NCBI GenBank assembly: GCA_013399895.1
Contig: VXBA01001646.1
Location: forward strand, 72,728-136,727
Source: Serilophus lunatus
Taxonomy: Eukaryota; Chordata; Aves; Passeriformes; Eurylaimidae
Direction of reading: 5' to 3'
DNA length: 64,000 nt
A program made the position numbers and the translations under genes. The notes below the pieces were generated by a model that was not told the origin of the DNA, ran no database searches, and saw nothing but the letters and a program-made list of their open reading frames with translations. Shown here in pieces: positions 63,220-64,000 of this stretch. Positions within the stretch are counted from its first letter, which is position 1, and each line of letters opens with the position of its first letter.

Positions 63220-63785
63220 AAAATAGAAATAGTAAGGGGAGGTATGTATTTATTATATATGCTGAAGGACCATTTGATTGGCTGAAGGGAAACTATTTAA
63301 TGAAAGTTTTGGGAGTCTCACATAATAGTCTAAAACTTTTTTAACTAAGGACATTGTATTGGAGCCTACAACAAGGAATAATGGATACAACTCAGAAGTC
63401 TTTACTTTCTCTAGCAGCAAAAGGCAATGGTGCCCCTTTTTGCCCTCCCTTTTTACCATAATTCTGGGACAAATCAGTCAAAGAATCCAACACAATAACA
63501 GAGTTGAAGGTATAAAGATAGTGGACATCCTAGATAGAATTTCATTATATGCAGTTGATGTCATTCTTTTCTTATCCAATCCGTATTAATCCCTTGAGGG
63601 CAGCAACCAATGAATTAAAAAGTTTGAGAAAGTTTCACTGCAGAACTGTAATCAAAGCAAGTTCAAGATTCAGTGCATCAAACTTTCAACAACAGTAAAT
63701 GAAGCCATACTAAATATGGATTCATTTGGACTAAACATTCAACTGAGTACTTTTGAGTGCAATTACCACATTGTACTGGTAGTCA
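63220..63785 (+). pseudogene. Relic of an L1/Tx1-clade LINE reverse transcriptase
   Basis: Translated pieces in two or three frames line up, in order, with L1-type RT and not CR1. There is NSKGRY near 63229-63246, like the KGRYIGEN block. There is IIYAEGPFDWLKGNYLMKVL near 63252-63311, like DAEKAFDRVEW, with the motif A aspartate kept at 63276-63278. After a frameshift come TTRNNGYNSEVFTF and KRQWCPFLPSLF, like TRQGCPLSPLLF. Then comes VEGIKIVDILDRISLYAVDV and ILFLSNP, like the KISLYADDVLLFLSNP block. Past a stop at 63587-63589, IKKFEKVS resembles the FGKVSGYKIN region. The catalytic Y-A-D-D reads Y-A-V-D. CR1 has GSVLGPVLF and FADDTKL instead. The element is clearly dead; both boundaries are approximate. 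Confidence 0.65.
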
Positions 63786-64000
63786 TATGTTCTCATTTTT
63801 GTTCAGCTATATAGGTCTATTGACCTTGAATAGTGTAACTATATAATGGATATAATAATAAAACTACTACACTTTTAGGAAGAACTTTTCACCCAAGGAT
63901 CTCAAATCATTTTAGAAAAGAGGTCAAGATCATTATCTGCATTGGCTAGGTGAACAGGAGCCAAAGAAAACTGACTTGACCAAAGCTGTCTAGCAGACCT
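63786..64000. other. AT-rich non-coding DNA
   Basis: No recognised feature to the end of the window. Confidence 0.5.

Noticed and set aside
1..64000. Prokaryotic-type systems, CRISPR arrays, tRNA or rRNA genes
   Set aside because: None seen. The repeats and base composition point to a vertebrate nuclear genome; no spaced direct repeats or cloverleaf-like sequence was noticed by eye, although a tRNA or covariance scan was not possible.

Overview
This window looks like AT-rich, non-coding DNA from a bird, probably a neoavian species. The diagnosis rests on the repeats. There are nine CR1 LINE copies, most with typical CR1 3' ends or CR1 reverse-transcriptase (RT) motifs. There are also two copies of a long ERVL-type LTR that I recognise from bird genomes, and a third LTR-like element whose outer ends resemble avian endogenous-retrovirus LTRs. 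I found no bacterial-type genes, no rRNA or tRNA, no CRISPR, and no host protein-coding exon that I can defend. Almost all ORFs are chance frames or lie inside transposons and low-complexity tracts.

Layout. Bases 1-411 are the edge of a CpG island with plausible splice donors, so they may be the promoter or first exon of a plus-strand gene whose large intron, or a gene desert, fills the rest. Bases 412-9469 are unique AT-rich sequence. Bases 9470-10990 are a less AT-rich block that may be an old, unclassified ERV. An ERVL-type LTR lies at 11557-12628 (minus). CR1 copies lie at 19033-20695 (-), 20955-21436 (+), 26089-26715 (-), 35590-36032 (+), 36064-36745 (-), 38696-39130 (+), 47300-47459 (+), 49688-51441 (+, containing a 748-base gap) and 56927-57080 (-). 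A second copy of the same ERVL-type LTR lies at 55168-56162 (+). A long GC-rich LTR-like element occupies 60718-62528 (-). A fragment resembling the reverse transcriptase of an L1/Tx1-type LINE is at about 63220-63785 (+).

Nothing here forms a pathway or operon. All recognisable coding sequence is retrotransposon RT, and every copy is broken by truncation, stops, frameshifts or lost catalytic residues. The observations most worth a second look are the L1-like RT relic, since L1-clade elements are very scarce in birds, and two assembly irregularities: a gap that breaks codon phase, and a single N between duplicated flanks. Others are two unclassified repeat pairs, inverted CR1 pairs, a near-perfect 16-bp hairpin, an isolated CpG-containing islet near 42.5 kb, and several motif clusters that could be conserved regulatory elements. 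I see no evidence for a wholly new biological system.
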